The notes beneath the pieces are model-generated. The model worked only from the letters and a program-made list of their open reading frames with translations, was not told where the DNA came from and ran no database searches. From assembly GCA_025765615.1 (NCBI GenBank), contig JAIVFJ010000220.1:39302-103301 (forward strand): a DNA stretch of 64,000 bases, in the 5' to 3' direction. Source of the stretch: Zopfochytrium polystomum. Its lineage: Eukaryota > Chytridiomycota > Chytridiomycetes > Chytridiales > Chytridiaceae. Position numbers and translations under genes: made by a program. Shown in pieces: positions 61,667 to 64,000 of this stretch; position 1 is the first letter of the stretch, and each line of letters opens with the position of its first letter.

Positions 61667-61679
61667 CTTTCTTCTGACG

Positions 61680-61835
61680 CCTACGCAGTCGCTGATGCAG
61701 ACCCTAATGCCAACACCAACGCCTACGCCCACGTCCATGCTGACAGTGACGCTGATGCCAATATTAACGCCAAGCCTGACACCAACCACGGCGCCAACTC
61801 CCGTCCCAACGCCAACGCCAATGCCACCGCCTTTT
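61680..61835. repeat. Degenerate GCCAACGCC-type minisatellite
   Basis: Irregular repeats of GCCAAC/GCTGAT/GCCTAC words with 6-9 bp periodicity. An open frame through it gives only Asn/Ala/Asp/Thr low complexity. Confidence 0.5.
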
Positions 61836-61837
61836 AA

Positions 61838-62434
61838 GTCAACTGCAGCACTGGCAACGGCTATGACAGAAGTTATGCATCTTTCAGTGTTAGGGTTAAG
61901 TTGGAGTGTTCAGGTGTTAAGGACAGGCTGGAGAGGCTGCATCCGGAGTTGATTCCCACTGCCGAGCAACAGGATTTGAACATTTCAGCAGTGGATTTGG
62001 GCCTAAGGTCGCTGGTCTTTTGGGCCCGCTACAGTGCCAAAGCTGAGGACAAGATCTCTAAGGAGACTCGCATTACATCAAAGAAGATGGGAATGAAGCT
62101 GGCCAGGATGATCATGCAGATGCGCATTGAGTGTGGAGGGCTTGCCAATTTCACTGATGCTTCGGAGACAACAGCGGCAGAGGAGGCAGAGGTCGTGGTG
62201 GATGCAGGTCGTGTGGACCGGCAGGATATGAGCATTCAGGAAAGGATGGCAGCAGCCAGGGTGCGCAAGCTTGCAAGGTCGGTCATCATCACCACCTATG
62301 ATCCAGTAAGGAACAAACAGTGGCGGGAGGCAAGGGAGAAGTGGAAGAAGAAGGAAACTGAGGGTGTTGAGGGGACAGTGGACGGCAACGGGCATGTGGG
62401 CTCTGATTCAGAGGAGGAGGTTGGAACTGGGTGA
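61838..62434 (+). CDS. Unrecognised plus-strand ORF
   Basis: Open from just after a TAA at 61,836 to a TGA at 62,432-62,434, without an early ATG, so it may be a 3' exon or a fragment. It encodes LHPELIPTAEQQDLNI, SLVFWARYSAKAEDKISK, a helical basic segment (KKMGMKLARMIMQMRIECGG), an acidic linker, MSIQERMAAARVRKLARSV and an acidic Glu/Asp C-terminus. No domain is recognised. Confidence 0.35.
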   Translation, partial: VNCSTGNGYDRSYASFSVRVKLECSGVKDRLERLHPELIPTAEQQDLNISAVDLGLRSLVFWARYSAKAEDKISKETRITSKKMGMKLARMIMQMRIECGGLANFTDASETTAAEEAEVVVDAGRVDRQDMSIQERMAAARVRKLARSVIITTYDPVRNKQWREAREKWKKKETEGVEGTVDGNGHVGSDSEEEVGTG

Positions 62435-62687
62435 CAGTTTGTGCAGTGTTTCAGGTGCAGTCCTTCGAACCTCATTTGTTATCTATTTGTTTTCTTGTTG
62501 TTAAATTTCATTCACCCTCTGTGGACCCTCTCCTCTTTTTCTTTTTGACCTAGTTGCTGTTCTTTGTTTTTCTCTTCTGCCTTCTGATTCTCTACTTGGC
62601 ACCTTTTTCTTGCCTCTGGACATGTTTCTCCTATTTCATATGTACGCACTTTTTAACTTTCAAAGTTGCAGATTCCTCACCCTTTCC
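62435..62687. other. Intergenic
   Basis: Pyrimidine-rich, no gene seen. Confidence 0.4.
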
Positions 62688-62738
62688 CTCGGGGGGGGGT
62701 TGGAGCGAATAAATCCCGTTGAAAAGTTAGGGTTAGGT
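62688..62738 (+). repeat. Short repeat with GTTAGGGTTAGG, copy 1
   Basis: CTCGGG(G)n GGTTGGAGCGAATAA ... TTGAAAAGTTAGGGTTAGG, shared with 62,854-62,900. The TTAGGGTTAGG part is telomere-like. Confidence 0.7.
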
Positions 62739-62853
62739 CTGCAGTGTTTGCAAGGAACAAGGCTGTCCTTCAGAATATGCTTGATGAAGTCCACAACTGG
62801 TCCCAGAGGCGGGGCATGACCTTTGCAGCACAGAAATGTGTTGTTGTTTCCAC

Positions 62854-62900
62854 CCTCGGGTTGGAGCGAATAATACACTATTGAAAAGTTAGGGTTAGGC
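62854..62900 (+). repeat. Short repeat with GTTAGGGTTAGG, copy 2
   Basis: Same 47-50 bp motif, ~165 bp downstream of copy 1, directly before the LINE ORF1-like frame. Confidence 0.7.
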
Positions 62901-63105
62901 CCGCCACCCGAAACACCGCACCCCTCCGTCGATCGACGCAACGGCAGCGAAGCGGGGCCGACCTGCATCGTGCGACCCCCCTGCACCCAGATCTGTGTCT
63001 TCTTCTCACCACAGCGACTCGGAGGAGTCCAACGATTGGGCGCCGCCCGACGCCGACCCTGCATCGCGCGACGCAATCCCTGCACCGCTCGACGCAGTCC
63101 CAGAT

Positions 63106-64000
63106 ATGTCCCATCGACCGACCCCATCACTAGCCTCACAAGCGTCATCACAAGCGATGCTGACAGGGTCCTCCTCCGATTCCACGTACACCCTCATCCC
63201 CCCGACCAACGAGGAATTGATCGGATTCATGGCCAGTCAACAACGTCGGTGGACAGAACAGGAGCGTCTTAACCAACAATCGCGAGACAAGGCCACGTAT
63301 TTTACGGAGACCCTCGATAAACTACGCGGAAAAATCACGGATTTGGAAAACACCATCATAGCAAAGGATGAGCGTATCCGCGCACTTGAGGAGGAGCTCG
63401 AACGAGTCCGAAGTGTGCGCCGGGAAAGGAGGGTCGATGACGACGACGACGACGACGTGGAGACTGATGGTGGACCGCAGGGGGACGGGGCGGAGCGACC
63501 AAAATCGCACAGAGAGGGGCAGCGCCCGCCCTCTCGAGTCTCACCTGGACACACCAATCCGAGAGGGGGTGGGGGTATCCCTACCCGCCGTTTCCCGCTA
63601 AGTTTTGCTGCCATTGCGGCAGCCAACGCACCGGAGCCGCTTTTTGCTAACAATTTCTGCAAGGGCATTAAGATGATCACCGACCCCAAAGTTGACACTG
63701 AGACCAAGCTCAAGCAGATTTTCAGACCCAGATCCTCCGTTGTCGAGGCGCGCCGCGCAGCGCCTGACTATGTCCCGCCTGCGTGGTCCCTTGAAGGAGC
63801 GAAGTATGTTCCAGTCTATGTTAGGCCCAATCTTTCAGATATTGGTCGGGCTGCGCCCCGCCACAGTTTGAGACTGCTATTCACTGCTGCAAATGGATTC
63901 CCCCGAGTTCCTGAGATTTCTGTGATTGGCAAGCATGCGTCGCTGATGGAATGCTGGGTTCTGGAATCTGAGAAGGCCAAGTTTGTGGCAGCTTGTAAAA
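63106..64000 (+). CDS. LINE ORF1-like protein, partial (runs off window)
   Basis: Open in one frame from upstream of 62,990 to the window end; the first ATG in the stretch that looks coding is at 63,106. Visible are a Ser/Pro-rich N-terminus, a strong coiled coil (QRRWTEQERLNQQSRDK ... DKLRGKITDLENTIIAKDERIRALEEELERVR), a basic/acidic linker, then a globular segment with RRFPLSFAAIAAANAPEPLF, YVPVYVRPNLSDIGR and LRLLFTAANGFPRVPEISVIG. Coiled coil plus a small RNA-binding-like C-terminal domain is the plan of LINE ORF1 proteins, and the last block resembles 'LR..L...G....I..IS.IG' of fungal LINE ORF1. An unrelated host protein is not excluded. Confidence 0.6.
   Translation, partial: MSHRPTPSLASQASSQAMLTGSSSDSTYTLIPPTNEELIGFMASQQRRWTEQERLNQQSRDKATYFTETLDKLRGKITDLENTIIAKDERIRALEEELERVRSVRRERRVDDDDDDDVETDGGPQGDGAERPKSHREGQRPPSRVSPGHTNPRGGGGIPTRRFPLSFAAIAAANAPEPLFANNFCKGIKMITDPKVDTETKLKQIFRPRSSVVEARRAAPDYVPPAWSLEGAKYVPVYVRPNLSDIGRAAPRHSLRLLFTAANGFPRVPEISVIGKHASLMECWVLESEKAKFVAACK

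Noticed and set aside
61451..61837. 128-codon plus-strand ORF as a gene
   Set aside because: It runs through an A28 tract, a REP-A fragment and a minisatellite; composition is pure low complexity.

Overview
The window is nuclear DNA of a eukaryote, most likely a fungus and perhaps an early-diverging (chytrid-like) one. The reasons are eleven nuclear-type tRNA genes (five with introns after position 37), spliceosomal introns of about 50-90 bp, a degenerate fungal-style STAND (NACHT-WD40) gene, a chromodomain Ty3/gypsy element that looks self-primed in the Tf1 manner, PIF/Harbinger and Helitron DNA transposons, LINE remnants and TTAGGG-type motifs. There are no bacterial operons, Shine-Dalgarno sites or CRISPR arrays. 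The species call is inference.

Layout. 1-4.95 kb: a minus-strand non-LTR retrotransposon (endonuclease, RT, RNase H, Cys/His motif), truncated in the endonuclease and broken by frameshifts. 5.5-15.2 kb: a tRNA cluster (Trp, Gly, Met, Glu, Ser, Arg, Lys, Phe, Ala) with a foldback MITE, a GC-rich PIP-box gene fragment, copies of a dispersed repeat (REP-A) and an old solo LTR. 16.6-19 kb: a minus-strand NACHT-WD40 pseudogene whose ORF runs into a second repeat (REP-B) carrying a tRNA-like sequence. 19.6-20.5 kb: an intact ankyrin-repeat gene. 20.86-24.21 kb: a PIF/Harbinger element with TTA target duplication and two convergent genes. 24.4-28.5 kb: a dead Helitron split by a second Harbinger-like element (24,988-26,969, CTG duplication). 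31.4-32.6 kb: a Ty1/copia remnant.

31.95-54.50 kb: a tandem array of one Ty3/gypsy chromovirus. The repeat unit is 5,606 bp: LTR, 301 bp of copia, LTR, then a 4.6 kb gag-pol interior. Nine LTRs and four interiors are present. Two diagnostic SNPs alternate strictly along LTRs 1-8, so the array grew by duplication of the unit, not by separate insertions. It ends inside a broken tRNA-Ile gene. Each full LTR holds about 110 bp of consecutive 5-bp heat-shock-element units, another HSE next to the TATA box, and an 11-nt transcript-start sequence exactly complementary to the primer-binding site. Gag and Pol are joined by a canonical -1 frameshift heptamer followed at 5 nt by an H-type pseudoknot. 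Read together, this looks like a heat-shock-wired, self-priming, frameshifting chromovirus, which is the most interesting content of the window. Two patches dense in indels (43,946-44,421 and 48,951-49,250) suggest that parts of the array are poorly assembled.

54.5-64 kb: tRNA-Ile (broken) and tRNA-Leu, further REP-B and REP-A copies, a decayed unrecognised minus-strand gene, an intact GC-rich F-box gene, an unrecognised plus-strand ORF, two short repeats containing TTAGGG-like sequence, and the start of a LINE ORF1-like frame that runs off the window. Genes that look functional are the tRNAs, the ankyrin gene, the F-box gene and the chromovirus genes; almost everything else is transposon or decay.
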